Shown here: positions 53,171 to 62,160 of the stretch, one piece after another | Layout of the letters: each line of letters opens with the position of its first letter | Position numbering within the stretch: position 1 is the first letter of the stretch | NCBI GenBank assembly: GCA_045654245.1 | Contig: JAZOMX010000009.1 | Location: 62,001 to 126,000 of the forward strand | Source: UBA10677 sp045654245 | GTDB lineage: Bacteria > Bacillota > Clostridia > Christensenellales > Pumilibacteraceae | DNA: 64,000 nt | Direction of reading: 5' to 3' | Made by a program: the position numbers and the translations under genes | Notes under the pieces: generated by a model | Told to the model about the DNA's origin: nothing | The model's database searches: none | Seen by the model: the letters and a program-made list of their open reading frames with translations, nothing else

Positions 53171-55554
53171 TAGCGTAAGCGAGCGCCAAATTTTTCGCCG
53201 AGTGCAGAAACGATATTATTCATACAATCTTGAATTTCTGCATCAACGAGTGTCTTTTCTTCAGAGCGTAGTTTAATACTAAACGCTACACTCTTATAGC
53301 CCGATTGAATTTGTTCGCCTTTGTAAACGTCAAATAACTCAACGTCCCAGAAAAGTTCACCACACGCGGATTTTATACAAGCACACAACTCTCCAACCGT
53401 GTATTTATCTTCTACGATAACCGCTAAGTCTCTATCGACTACGGGGTATTTTGGAATAGGCATAAATTTAATAATTTTTTTCTCGTTATCGATAAAGGAC
53501 GATAGGTCAATACCTGCTACGAAAACTTCTCCACTTATTCCAAAATTTTCAGCCGTTACTGGATGAATTTTTCCAAAGCAACCGATTTTTTTATCGCCAC
53601 AAATGATGTCAGCGCTTATTCCCGGATGCAAGAACGGACGAGAGGAACGAACTAAATCGTACTCAATAAAATCACCGAGGACTTCCGCAACGGCGGATTT
53701 AACCGTGTAGAAACTTTCGTTCTTTCCAACGAAAGCAATACAAAGCGTATCGTTTTCAAAAGGAAGTTCAGTTACGGGTAAACTTTTGGGAATATAAGTC
53801 TTTGCAATCTCAAACGCTCTAAAATCGCCGTTTTTTCTGCTTTGGTTGGTATAAACTACGTTTAGCATACTTCCGAGAAGTTGTGTTCTCATCGTCGAAA
53901 ACTCTTCACTTAACGGATTAAGGATTTTAATAGCGTTGCGAAGCGGGTCGTTTTCCGCTAATCTTAACTTATCGCATTGTTTGGGGTTAATAAATGAATA
54001 CGTGCAACATTCGTATGCGCCAAGCGCTACCATTTTTGATTTAATATCGTTAATATTCTTTTGACGAACGGAAAGACCGCCGACGGTAGGTCTAGCATCC
54101 TTAATAAAATCAGAAGTTAGCGAATCGTAACCGTAGAAACGGATAATTTCCTCCGCTAAATCAGTATAGTTGTCGATATCTTCTCTAAACAAGGGAACTT
54201 TGCAAGTGAGTTTATCTTGACTAGTGGAAACTTCAAACTCAAGCGATTTAAGGATTTTGACCATAGTTGCTTGTTTAACTTCGATGCCAAACAAGTCGTT
54301 GATTTTGCTGGAAGTAGTTTCAATCGTCTTAACGACGGGTGCCTCAACTCCGTCAGCGGTTGAAAGCGTAGTAATCTTTCCCGCTTTAAGTTGATGGAAA
54401 AGCGAAAGTGCTCTTTCTCTACCCGCTTCAACACTCAACCAGTCAACGCCTTTCTCGTAGCGAGCCGAAGAATCGGAGCGAAGTCCGAGCGCTCTAGAAG
54501 TACCACGAATACTTTCCTTTGCAAATCTAGCAGATTCAAGGAAAACACAAGAGGTTTCCTCGTTTATACCGCTATATTCCCCACCCATAACACCAGCGAT
54601 AGCAAGTGCTTTTTCCTCGTCAGCAATAACCAACATTTTATCGGTGAGTTCATATTCGTTTCCATCAAGAGCAACGATTTTCTCGCCATTTTTCGATTTT
54701 CTTACGATAATATTATCTTTAATAAAGCGCAAATCAAACGCGTGCAAAGGTTGACCTATTTCCATTAGTACGTAGTTGGTAATATCTACGATATTGTTTA
54801 TCGCGCGAATCCCAACGTGGCGAAGTCTATCTCGCATCCATTTAGGGGATTTTTCGATTTTTACGCCCGTTATTAAACGACCGGTATAAAGAGAGCAAAC
54901 GGTTTTATCTTCAACGATTGCATTGGGAATCGCAATATTATCAACTTCTATGGTCTTATAATTAAACGATGGTTTTTTTGCTTTTTTTCCAAATATTGCC
55001 GCAATTTCGCGAGCCATTCCGTAAACGGACTGACAATCTGGTCTATTTGCAGGAACGGAAATATCAAAAATGTATTCGTTTAAGCCTAAAACTTCGCGGA
55101 TATCAACTCCTATTTGGGTGTCATCTGGCAAAATCAAAATTCCGTTTACTTCCGCGCCTTCGATAACGGAGTCGTCAATCATAAGTTCGGAGCCCGAACA
55201 AAACATACCGTAACTCATAACTCCACGCAAAGGGCTGGAGAAAATCTTTTTTCCCGTAGGTAATTGTGCGTTATCTAGAGCAACGGGAACTTTATTTCCG
55301 ACTGCGATATTCGTTGCAGCCGTAACAATCGTAGTAATTTCTTTTCCAACGTCAACCATACAAACTTGAAGTTTGTCTGCTGATTCGTGTTTTTTAATAT
55401 CTAAGATTTTACCAACTACGACGTTTTCAATATTGTCGCCCGTATATATTATTTCTTCAACCTCGAAGCCGATACCAAGCATTTTGTCTGCAAGTTCGGA
55501 AGGTGTGCACTCAATATTAACGTAATCGTTAAGCCAAGAAAGTGGTAATTTCAT
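53170..55554 (-). CDS. pheT: Phenylalanyl-tRNA synthetase beta subunit
   Basis: Forms the alpha2-beta2 enzyme with PheS that charges tRNA-Phe. Domains in order: tRNA-binding OB fold (about 40-150; VVVGKILDIKKHESADKLQV), B3/B4 editing region (about 210-390), B5 domain, a catalytic-like core, and the C-terminal FDX-ACB domain (about 700-794). The 794-aa length is standard. It starts 19 nt after pheS and shares the T-box-controlled transcript. Confidence 0.96.
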   Translation of the reverse strand: MKLPLSWLNDYVNIECTPSELADKMLGIGFEVEEIIYTGDNIENVVVGKILDIKKHESADKLQVCMVDVGKEITTIVTAATNIAVGNKVPVALDNAQLPTGKKIFSSPLRGVMSYGMFCSGSELMIDDSVIEGAEVNGILILPDDTQIGVDIREVLGLNEYIFDISVPANRPDCQSVYGMAREIAAIFGKKAKKPSFNYKTIEVDNIAIPNAIVEDKTVCSLYTGRLITGVKIEKSPKWMRDRLRHVGIRAINNIVDITNYVLMEIGQPLHAFDLRFIKDNIIVRKSKNGEKIVALDGNEYELTDKMLVIADEEKALAIAGVMGGEYSGINEETSCVFLESARFAKESIRGTSRALGLRSDSSARYEKGVDWLSVEAGRERALSLFHQLKAGKITTLSTADGVEAPVVKTIETTSSKINDLFGIEVKQATMVKILKSLEFEVSTSQDKLTCKVPLFREDIDNYTDLAEEIIRFYGYDSLTSDFIKDARPTVGGLSVRQKNINDIKSKMVALGAYECCTYSFINPKQCDKLRLAENDPLRNAIKILNPLSEEFSTMRTQLLGSMLNVVYTNQSRKNGDFRAFEIAKTYIPKSLPVTELPFENDTLCIAFVGKNESFYTVKSAVAEVLGDFIEYDLVRSSRPFLHPGISADIICGDKKIGCFGKIHPVTAENFGISGEVFVAGIDLSSFIDNEKKIIKFMPIPKYPVVDRDLAVIVEDKYTVGELCACIKSACGELFWDVELFDVYKGEQIQSGYKSVAFSIKLRSEEKTLVDAEIQDCMNNIVSALGEKFGARLR

Positions 55555-55573
55555 AAGTTATTCTCCTCTTCTA

Positions 55574-56596
55574 TCAGTTAAACTGTTTCAAGAAACGCAA
55601 ATCGTTCTCGAATTCTAGACGCATATCGTTTATGCCGTGACGAATAGTCGTAATTCTATCTAGACCGATACCAAATGCAAAACCGGTATATTCGTCGGGG
55701 TCGATATCACAGGTTTCGAGGACGTGGCGATTTACCATACCTGCGCCCAAAATTTCAATCCAACCAGTGCCCTTACATACTCTACAACCCTTTCCACCAC
55801 AATGCGGACAAGATGCGTCAACCTCAACGCTAGGCTCGGTAAACGGGAAGAACGACGGACGGAATCTAGTTTTTGTGTTTTCACCAAAGAAAAATTGCGC
55901 AAATTTATCTAGGATTCCCTTGAGGTCGCACATTGTAATATGCTTGTCCACAACAAGACCTTCTATCTGGTGGAAAACGGGCGAGTGTGTTGCGTCAACG
56001 TCGTCGGAACGGAAAACTCTACCAATGTTTATCATCTTAATAGGAGGCTTAACCTTTTCCATAGTACGAATTTGACCTGCCGAAGTTTGAGTTCGTAACA
56101 AAATCTTATCCGTAACGTAGAAAGTGTCTTGCATATCACGCGCGGGGTGATTTTCCGGCACGTTTAACGCTTGGAAGTTGTAGTAATCCGTTTCAATTTC
56201 GGGACTGTCAACAACCATAAATCCAAGTCTGACGAAGAAATCTGCAACAAGATTGCGAACTTGCGTAATGGGATGCAAAGCGCCTAGTTTTGCGCCTTTT
56301 TCGTCAATAGTAATGTCGATTTTTTCGCTCTCAAGTTTTTCGGCGAGTTCAGCCTCGTAAAGAGTCTTGAATTTAGCGTCGAAAGCACCCTCAAGTTTAA
56401 CACGAGCGTCGTTTACAAGTTTTCCAGCGAGCGGGCGTTGTTCAGCGGGTAAATCTTTCATATTGCGTAAAATACCCGTAAGTTCTCCACTCTTTCCTAG
56501 AACCTCTACCTTGATTTGTGCCAAGTCTTTATTGCTTTTAACTGCTTTAATGCGTTCTAGAGTGTGAGCAATAATTTCTTTAAGTTTATGTTCCAT
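55574..56596 (-). CDS. pheS: Phenylalanyl-tRNA synthetase alpha subunit
   Basis: Catalytic subunit, 340 aa. An N-terminal coiled coil (about 1-85) is followed by the class II core with HPITQVRNLVADFF, DSPEIETDYYNF, RTQTSAGQIR, FHQIEGLVVDK, FRPSFFPFTEPSVEVD and GLDRITTIRHGI near the end. ATG 56596 has GGAGGAAC directly upstream; the longer open frame runs into the T-box terminator and is not translated. Confidence 0.96.
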   Translation of the reverse strand: MEHKLKEIIAHTLERIKAVKSNKDLAQIKVEVLGKSGELTGILRNMKDLPAEQRPLAGKLVNDARVKLEGAFDAKFKTLYEAELAEKLESEKIDITIDEKGAKLGALHPITQVRNLVADFFVRLGFMVVDSPEIETDYYNFQALNVPENHPARDMQDTFYVTDKILLRTQTSAGQIRTMEKVKPPIKMINIGRVFRSDDVDATHSPVFHQIEGLVVDKHITMCDLKGILDKFAQFFFGENTKTRFRPSFFPFTEPSVEVDASCPHCGGKGCRVCKGTGWIEILGAGMVNRHVLETCDIDPDEYTGFAFGIGLDRITTIRHGINDMRLEFENDLRFLKQFN

Positions 56597-56605
56597 TGTT
56601 CCTCC

Positions 56606-56641
56606 AAAAAAAATAGCCCCGAGGTAAAAAACCTCGGGGCG
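56606..56641 (-). terminator. T-box regulated terminator
   Basis: A 10-bp GC-rich stem (56640-56631 with 56625-56616), six-base T loop and a T8 tail ends ten bases before pheS. Confidence 0.92.
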
Positions 56642-56839
56642 TAAATTTATTAACGCTGTACCACCCGAATTCGTCGAATAAAAATTCGACCTTTCGCGAC
56701 CTATAACGCGGTCAAACGGACGCACCTACTTGTCAGCGCGCCGATTCAAACGGTGAAAATCTCTTTGCGAATATATCCTTTCAGCAAAACGGATACTCTC
56801 TGTCGTTTACGCAAATTCTTATGCCGTCGAAACATCGTT
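56606..56839 (-). promoter_or_regulatory. T-box leader controlling pheST (tRNA-Phe sensing)
   Basis: On minus, the leader contains the T-box core GGGTGGTAC (56666-56658) followed by AGCG, which pairs with the tRNA acceptor end. A strong terminator follows (GCCCCGAGGT/ACCTCGGGGC with a T-run, 56640-56606). The AGAGAGTA element of Stem I is at about 56805-56798. A TTC triplet followed by A at 56757-56755 fits the specifier codon for Phe. Uncharged tRNA-Phe would stabilise the antiterminator and switch on pheS-pheT and the genes behind them. Confidence 0.9.
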
Positions 56840-56845
56840 ATGCTA

Positions 56846-56874
56846 ATTATAATACAAAGTGATATTTTTTGCAA
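56846..56874 (-). promoter_or_regulatory. Promoter of the T-box/pheST operon
   Basis: On minus: TTGCAA (56874-56869), 17-nt spacer, TATAAT (56851-56846). It starts 6 nt after the yunB stop. Confidence 0.75.
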
Positions 56875-56879
56875 GCGTT

Positions 56880-57536
56880 TTAAGGGATTAAATCAAGCAT
56901 ATCTTGTACTGAGGTAGAATTGAGATACGTTTCGGGTATTTTGCCAACGATTATACTGTTGAAGATTAAAACGTCCGTTAAACTATTTACGGAAGAGTTT
57001 GCGCGGGGCAAAATAATACTAGTGTTGGCGGATATTCTTATGTAAATTTTGTGATAGGTTTGATTTATTCCACATTCTGTAAACTCGGTTTTAAGTTCTG
57101 CGGTAACCGAACCCACCGGATAAACTCGCAAATTCACGAGAGGACCTTTTCCCGAAAGAAAAGTCATACCTGAAAGAGAGCCGATAGGTATGTCTATTCC
57201 CCGCATACCCATTTGCGAAATTTTTTCTTGAGTTAGGGAAATGGTTGATTGCACTAACTTATTAACCGTTAACGATTTTAAGGTTATATTTTTAATATTA
57301 TTCTCGTGGTCGTAAGCGAAAGAAACCATATCAGTATATTCCGGAGTGTTTTCAATCGCCTCTACTACCGCTTCGTTTATTGCGCTCATCGTGAGCATTC
57401 GCATTTCTTCTTGTGAAATTTCTTCCATTATAGGCGTTATGAAAATTTTAGTGTAAACTAATGATAAAATTGCTAAAAATAGTCCGATGAGAACTATTTT
57501 TAGCCGTATTTTTTTGTTTTTCCGCCCTTTTTTCAT
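56880..57536 (-). CDS. yunB: Sporulation protein YunB
   Basis: A 218-aa protein made in the mother cell during Bacillus sporulation (SigE regulon) and needed for normal spore formation; its molecular role is unclear. A Lys/Arg-rich start and one membrane helix (about 10-30) precede the outer domain. The segment ISLTQEKISQMGMRGIDIPIG near residue 102 and ELKTEFTECGINQTYHKIYI near 147 are characteristic of YunB. No Shine-Dalgarno is visible; the ATG follows an A/T-only stretch. It lies 36 nt after spoVAEb and may share its transcript. Confidence 0.82.
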   Translation of the reverse strand: MKKGRKNKKIRLKIVLIGLFLAILSLVYTKIFITPIMEEISQEEMRMLTMSAINEAVVEAIENTPEYTDMVSFAYDHENNIKNITLKSLTVNKLVQSTISLTQEKISQMGMRGIDIPIGSLSGMTFLSGKGPLVNLRVYPVGSVTAELKTEFTECGINQTYHKIYIRISANTSIILPRANSSVNSLTDVLIFNSIIVGKIPETYLNSTSVQDMLDLIP

Positions 57537-57572
57537 ATATAATATATATTCGAGAAAGACAGAAATTTTACA

Positions 57573-57944
57573 TTATTTAGATTTTGGCGAGAAAATTACA
57601 CTTACGAGGTAACTTGACACCACAGCAACTCCTACGCCGAACGCTGTTTGAATCAAACCGCCACCAAACGCTCCGATAAAACCGATTTTTCTTGCCCACT
57701 CAATTGCACCGCGCGCAAGAGACGCGCCAAAACCAGTAATCGGTACGGTAACTCCCGACGAAAATATCTTTTTTAGCGGTCCAAAAACTCCTATCGTCTC
57801 TAAAACAATTCCCGATAAAAGAAAAATTACCAAAATTCTAGCAGGAGTTAGTTTAGTTTTTACTATTAGTATTTCTGCTATCGTACACAAAACTCCACCT
57901 GATAAGAATACTAAAAAATATGATAAAATTTTATCCCAAATCAT
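57573..57944 (-). CDS. spoVAEB: Stage V sporulation protein AE (SpoVAEb)
   Basis: A small hydrophobic subunit of the SpoVA channel that moves dipicolinic acid into the developing spore. The 123-aa protein has at least three helices and the GFGASLARGAIEWARKIGFIGAFGGG segment typical of SpoVAEb. It overlaps the spoVAD stop (ATGA), so it is coupled. The neighbours spoVAC and spoVAD make the assignment secure. Confidence 0.9.
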   Translation of the reverse strand: MIWDKILSYFLVFLSGGVLCTIAEILIVKTKLTPARILVIFLLSGIVLETIGVFGPLKKIFSSGVTVPITGFGASLARGAIEWARKIGFIGAFGGGLIQTAFGVGVAVVSSYLVSVIFSPKSK

Positions 57945-59005
57945 ATACTTGCCTCCACTATAACGCCGTGACTAATACAAGGAATAGTTTCACCCTGAAA
58001 ACAACTTTGACTATTCATTAGAGCGCCCGTAGCAAAATATGCTAATCTCTTTATTTCGCCACTTTTAAGCCTATCAAGAATAAACGAATTAAAAACCGTC
58101 GCACTACAAGCACAACCACTTCCGCCCTGATAACAGTCCTGCGTGCTATCGTAAATCAGAGTTCCGCAATCAATATAATTTTGTCCTAAAAAATATCCTT
58201 TTTCTCTCATTAAATCGCGCAAAATATCCGAGCCTAATTTACCAAGGTCACCAGTTATTATCATATCGTAATCGGTAGGAACGGTATTAGTGTCGTTAAA
58301 CAATGAACATAGTGAATCCATCGCTGCGGGCGCCATTGATGCACCCATATTGTTTAGGTCGTTAATCCCTAAATCGATTACCTTACCTATCGTTGAGGCT
58401 ACTATTTTTGGTCCTTTTCCACTTTTGGAAAGTACTGTTGCGCCACTTCCCGTCACTGTCCACTGTGAATACGCTGGTCGTTGACAACCGTATTCTAACG
58501 GGAAACGGAATTGTCTTTCTGCCGTTGCAAAGTGGCTAGAACTACAACAAAGGACGGTATTAAACTGCGACGAGTTTAGCAATATTGAACCAACCGTTAA
58601 CGCCTCCGTCATCGTTGAACAAGCACTATACACGCCTAGGTATGGTAACGAAAGTTCTCTAGCGACGTAGTTTGATGAAGTAATTTGGTTTACGAGGTCA
58701 CCAGACACAAAAGCGTTGATATCCTTTGTCGTAAGATTACTAGATTTTAAGGCGCCTTCAATCGCACAAAAACACATGTCGATTTCCGCTTTTTCAAAAC
58801 ACTTTTCCCCTAATTTATTGTCGGAAAAAGTTTTTTGCAAGTATTTTCCCATCGGTCCATTGTTTTCTTTTTCCCCACCGCAAGCCATATTTCCTATTAT
58901 TACGGGTGGAATATCGTAAAATACGGTTTGTTTTGAATTTTTATAACGCTTTTTTATCGTTTCGTTGTTAAGTGTACAATCTTTTCCAGAAATAATTTTT
59001 TTCAT
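57941..59005 (-). CDS. spoVAD: Stage V sporulation protein AD
   Basis: A soluble dipicolinic-acid-binding subunit of the SpoVA complex with a thiolase-like fold. The 354-aa protein has DIPPVIIGNMACGG, the Cys in LGVYSACSTMTEALTVGS near residue 129, GASMAPAAMDSL and CYQGGSGCACSATVFNSF near the end. ATG 59005 has GGGAGAA 8 nt upstream and lies one base past the spoVAC stop; an upstream in-frame start lacks a site. Confidence 0.93.
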   Translation of the reverse strand: MKKIISGKDCTLNNETIKKRYKNSKQTVFYDIPPVIIGNMACGGEKENNGPMGKYLQKTFSDNKLGEKCFEKAEIDMCFCAIEGALKSSNLTTKDINAFVSGDLVNQITSSNYVARELSLPYLGVYSACSTMTEALTVGSILLNSSQFNTVLCCSSSHFATAERQFRFPLEYGCQRPAYSQWTVTGSGATVLSKSGKGPKIVASTIGKVIDLGINDLNNMGASMAPAAMDSLCSLFNDTNTVPTDYDMIITGDLGKLGSDILRDLMREKGYFLGQNYIDCGTLIYDSTQDCYQGGSGCACSATVFNSFILDRLKSGEIKRLAYFATGALMNSQSCFQGETIPCISHGVIVEASI

Positions 59006-59006
59006 T

Positions 59007-59480
59007 TTATATTCTCCCAAACAAAATTAGGTGGATAATTCCTGCTAGCGTTGACCAAACGACACCGTTTACTACGACGGGACCAACTACTGAAAACATT
59101 TTGACGCTAGTTCCAAAAATCAATCCTTCCGTTCTAAACTCCATAGATGCGCTAGCCATAGCATTTGCAAATCCGGTAATAGGCAAAAACGACCCTGCTC
59201 CACCGTAGCGTGCGATTTTGTCGAAAAATCCTAACCCTGTAAATAAAATTGCGATAAAAATAATCGTAGAAAGAGAAATGGCGGATACTAAATCAGTTGC
59301 CATTTTAGGAAAAATAAGCGTATAAATATCCTTTATCCCTTCTCCGATAACACAAGTAATACCGCCTATTATAAAACTTAGCGATAGTGATTTAATGATA
59401 TTTGTGCTTGGTGACACCGAAGTAACGAATTCATTGTAATTTTCAATTATCGTGTTTTTAGGTTCAGTTTTTTTGTTCAT
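59007..59480 (-). CDS. spoVAC: Stage V sporulation protein AC
   Basis: A membrane subunit of the SpoVA channel; in Bacillus SpoVAC forms a mechanosensitive pore used in dipicolinate movement. The 157-aa protein has four or five helices, SLSFIIGGITCVIGEG near residue 37, the GAGSFLPITGFANAMAS motif near 85, and FRTEGLIFGTSVKMFSVVGPVV. ATG 59480 has GGAG 10 nt upstream. Longer in-frame starts at 59510 and 59516 would be read from within the preceding small ORF and have no site of their own. It overlaps that small ORF by 17 bases. Confidence 0.92.
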   Translation of the reverse strand: MNKKTEPKNTIIENYNEFVTSVSPSTNIIKSLSLSFIIGGITCVIGEGIKDIYTLIFPKMATDLVSAISLSTIIFIAILFTGLGFFDKIARYGGAGSFLPITGFANAMASASMEFRTEGLIFGTSVKMFSVVGPVVVNGVVWSTLAGIIHLILFGRI

Positions 59481-59556
59481 AATCACTTGCTCCGAGGTGT
59501 AAAATTTCATTTTCATTGTTAATAAATTCTAATAGAATTTCTTTTTCTTTTCGCAT
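59464..59556 (-). CDS. Small 30-codon ORF preceding spoVAC
   Basis: It reads M-R-K-E-K-E-I-L-L-E-F-I-N-N-E-N-E-I-L-H and ends A-S-D-Y-E-Q-K-N, 30 residues, mostly charged with an amphipathic first half. It has one of the best ribosome sites in the region (ATGGAGGCAACT directly before the ATG, spacing 6), and its end overlaps the spoVAC start by 17 bases. This fits a leader peptide that couples translation to spoVAC, or a small sporulation protein. I know no family for it. Confidence 0.5.
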   Translation of the reverse strand: MRKEKEILLEFINNENEILHLGASDYEQKN

Positions 59557-59611
59557 AGTTGCCTCCATAAAAATAATTTTTGTTTTTGTGAAGATTTTTA
59601 TACTTATTTGC

Positions 59612-59640
59612 TTGACTTAAATCATAATTTAGAATAAACT
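59612..59640 (+). promoter_or_regulatory. Promoter of the MFS gene
   Basis: TTGACT (59612-59617), 17-nt spacer, TAAACT (59635-59640), 29 nt before the ATG, divergent from the spoVA genes. Confidence 0.6.
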
Positions 59641-59668
59641 TAATTGAAATCAATTAAGGAGTTTTCAA

Positions 59669-61003
59669 ATGGACAGCGTTAATGCATCGGTTTCTGAAAA
59701 TGCAATTACTGAAAGGCAGAAAAAACAAGGAAACATAATGTACATAATCGAGGCTGGCGTCGAATATTTTATTTCATTACTTATAACTGGTGCATACCTT
59801 GCTAAAGTTTCTACCGCAATCGGTATAAGTGATGCTGTGACAGGTATTTTGTCCTCATTTGTTTCGCTTGGTTGTACTTTTCAAATTTTTGCATTAATAT
59901 TAGCAAGAAAGAGAAAAATTAAACGCTTTATAATTTGCTGGGAAATGATAGCACAAATTTTGTATATGTTTGTGTACGTTATTCCGCTAGTAAAGATATC
60001 TACGACGATGAAACACGTTCTTTTTGTGGGTGTTCTTTTGGTCGGGCATCTTATGGAGCACGTTACAAAATCGCCCAAGACGGCGTGGTTTATGGCGCTT
60101 GTTGACGAGCATAAGCGCGGAAAGTTTACTGCGGTTAAAGAAATCGTTTCACTTGCAGGTGGAATTGCGATTACCACCCTAGCGGGAAATATTATTACTC
60201 ATTTTGAAAATCAAGGCAATATGCGTATGGCGTTTATCATTTGCGGAATAATGATTTTCGTATTTATGATAATGCACGCCCTAACTCTTATTTCTACGGT
60301 AGCAGTTGAGCAAAAAGTTGAACAGCACGAAGACGGCACAAACTTCTCTATTTGGGAAACAGCAAAAGAATTATTGACGAACAAAACGCTATTACTTATT
60401 ATTGCATCGTACTCGCTTTATAAAATCACTACTCACGCAACCGTATCCTTCTTTGGAACTTTCCAAAATAACGACCTCGGATTTTCAATGAGTTTCGTAG
60501 CAATTCTTACGGCAATCGGTTCGATTGTAAGAGCGTTTGCAAGTATTCCGTTTGGAAAGTTTGCGGATAAATATGGGTTTAAGGCGTTGCTTATTCTCTG
60601 CTATAGCCTATTTGCCGTTTCGCTAATTCCTATCGTATTTGCAACTCCTGAAAACGGAAAAATAACCTTTACTACCTTTAGAGTTATTCACGACCTTGGT
60701 ATGGCAGGCGTTACTAGTGGCTCTATAAACATAATTTACGATAATTTCAAAAAATCGCAAGTCACTTGCGCGATGGCGATTAAAAATACGATTAGTGGTG
60801 TTATCGGTTTCTTAGGCTCAATCGTAGCGGGTATCATAGTTGCTAAAATTCAAAGCAACGGTGGTGTTTTCGGACTAAATATTTTCGCGCAACAATTCCT
60901 CTCTGTAATCGGAATTATCCTTACGATACTTAATATAATGATTTTGTTATTTTTTGTTAAGGGCAAACCTAGAGATAAGACGAGGTCAAGACATCATAAA
61001 TGA
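59669..61003 (+). CDS. MFS family transporter
   Basis: A 444-aa membrane protein with about 12 hydrophobic helices and a basic C-terminus. The MFS motif is recognisable as PFGKFADKYGFKALLI between helices 8 and 9 (about residue 295) and a degenerate form LILARKRKIKRFII near residue 72. AAGGAG lies 9 nt upstream. The substrate cannot be told from sequence, and there is no neighbouring pathway gene. A terminator shared with the convergent sigF follows. Confidence 0.8.
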   Translation: MDSVNASVSENAITERQKKQGNIMYIIEAGVEYFISLLITGAYLAKVSTAIGISDAVTGILSSFVSLGCTFQIFALILARKRKIKRFIICWEMIAQILYMFVYVIPLVKISTTMKHVLFVGVLLVGHLMEHVTKSPKTAWFMALVDEHKRGKFTAVKEIVSLAGGIAITTLAGNIITHFENQGNMRMAFIICGIMIFVFMIMHALTLISTVAVEQKVEQHEDGTNFSIWETAKELLTNKTLLLIIASYSLYKITTHATVSFFGTFQNNDLGFSMSFVAILTAIGSIVRAFASIPFGKFADKYGFKALLILCYSLFAVSLIPIVFATPENGKITFTTFRVIHDLGMAGVTSGSINIIYDNFKKSQVTCAMAIKNTISGVIGFLGSIVAGIIVAKIQSNGGVFGLNIFAQQFLSVIGIILTILNIMILLFFVKGKPRDKTRSRHHK

Positions 61004-61010
61004 TAAAATA

Positions 61011-61052
61011 AAAAAATACGAGCGTTATTCGAAAAATGCTCGTATTTTTTTA
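61011..61052. terminator. Bidirectional terminator overlapping the sigF stop codon
   Basis: A 13-bp perfect stem (61011-61023 with 61038-61050) with a 14-nt loop and A/T ends. The sigF stop codon lies in the loop, so the last codons of sigF are part of the hairpin. Confidence 0.85.
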
Positions 61053-61741
61053 ATTATTTTCGTTTCTAGTCTTGAAATTTGAACTTGCGAAACACCCATT
61101 ACTTTAGCGACTTCACTTTGCGTTTTATCGTTAAAATAGCGCAAAACTATTATTTTTCGTTCTCTATCGTTTAACGATTTTAACGCATCTTTAATGGTGA
61201 TACGGTCTAATATTTCTTCCGTTTTGTCCCCATCAGTAAGCCGTTCAGCGAGGGATAATCCCTGCTCGTCATCATCTTGCGCGAAAATAGATACGGGTTT
61301 AAGCGCTGAATCCATAGCAAAAACGACTTCTTGAGGCTCAACTGAAAATTCTTTTGCAATCTCTTCTACCGTTGGGCTTTTCCCTTTGCTTAGATTGTAC
61401 TTTTCAATATAAAAGGAAATTTTATACGCTAGAGTTTTAGTGGAACGCGATACTTTTATAAACCCGTCGTCCCTTAGATGTCGTTTTATCTCCCCGGCAA
61501 TCATTGGCACTGCATAAGTAGAAAAGCGGACGGAATAATCAAAAGAAAAGTTGCTGATTGCTTTAAGTAGTCCGATACAACCAAGTTGGTATAAATCGTC
61601 GTATTCAACGCCTTTATTCCCGTAACGGCGAACGATACTTTTAATAAGTGGCGAATTACCCTCTAAAATTGCCGTTTTTGCGTTGTTATCGCCGTCTTGC
61701 GCCTTTATTATTAGGCTAGTTAATTCTTCTTGCGTTAGCAT
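61025..61741 (-). CDS. sigF: RNA polymerase sigma-F factor
   Basis: Forespore-specific sigma factor, the first compartment-specific regulator in sporulation. The 238-aa protein has region 2 (YDDLYQLGCIGLLKAISNF near 47; VRFSTYAVPMIAGEIKRHLRDDG near 71), region 3 (SPTVEEIAKEF) and region 4 (LNDRERKIIVLRYFNDKTQSEVAKVMGVSQVQISRLE). The order spoIIAA-spoIIAB-sigF distinguishes it from SigG. Its ATG overlaps the spoIIAB stop by one base. Confidence 0.96.
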   Translation of the reverse strand: MLTQEELTSLIIKAQDGDNNAKTAILEGNSPLIKSIVRRYGNKGVEYDDLYQLGCIGLLKAISNFSFDYSVRFSTYAVPMIAGEIKRHLRDDGFIKVSRSTKTLAYKISFYIEKYNLSKGKSPTVEEIAKEFSVEPQEVVFAMDSALKPVSIFAQDDDEQGLSLAERLTDGDKTEEILDRITIKDALKSLNDRERKIIVLRYFNDKTQSEVAKVMGVSQVQISRLETKIIKKIRAFFE

Positions 61742-62160
61742 TATTGCTCCGTAAAACGCTTGCTCATCCGTAGTAAAACCCCACCGCTTGCTTTATTTAT
61801 AACTATAAGTTCGTCCATAAAACTTTTCATTATAGTAAAGCCCATACCGCTACGTTCTGCGTCCGGCTTGCCAGTATAAAAAGGTTGCATCGCTCGTTCA
61901 ATGTCGTTAATTCCCATACCAAAATCCTCCACTTCAATATGTAAAGTGTTATTACTGACGTTGGCGCGAATCACAATTTCTCCACCCTCTTCGTAAGCGT
62001 GAACGATACAATTAGTAACCGCTTCTGAAACGGCAGTTTTTACGTCGTCAATTTCGTCAATCGTTGGGTTAAGTTCTACGCAAAATCCTGCGATAATATT
62101 TCTAGCGAGCGCTTCGTTTTTACTTAGCGCGGGTAATTTAATTTCTATACTGTTTTCCAT
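61741..62160 (-). CDS. spoIIAB: Anti-sigma-F factor and kinase SpoIIAB
   Basis: Holds SigF inactive and phosphorylates SpoIIAA with ATP. The 139-aa GHKL-type kinase has DVKTAVSEAVTNCIVHAY near residue 39 (N box), VEDFGMGIND near 77 (G1) and ERSGMGFTIMKSFMDEL near 103 (G2). It starts directly after the spoIIAA stop and overlaps sigF. Confidence 0.95.
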   Translation of the reverse strand: MENSIEIKLPALSKNEALARNIIAGFCVELNPTIDEIDDVKTAVSEAVTNCIVHAYEEGGEIVIRANVSNNTLHIEVEDFGMGINDIERAMQPFYTGKPDAERSGMGFTIMKSFMDELIVINKASGGVLLRMSKRFTEQ

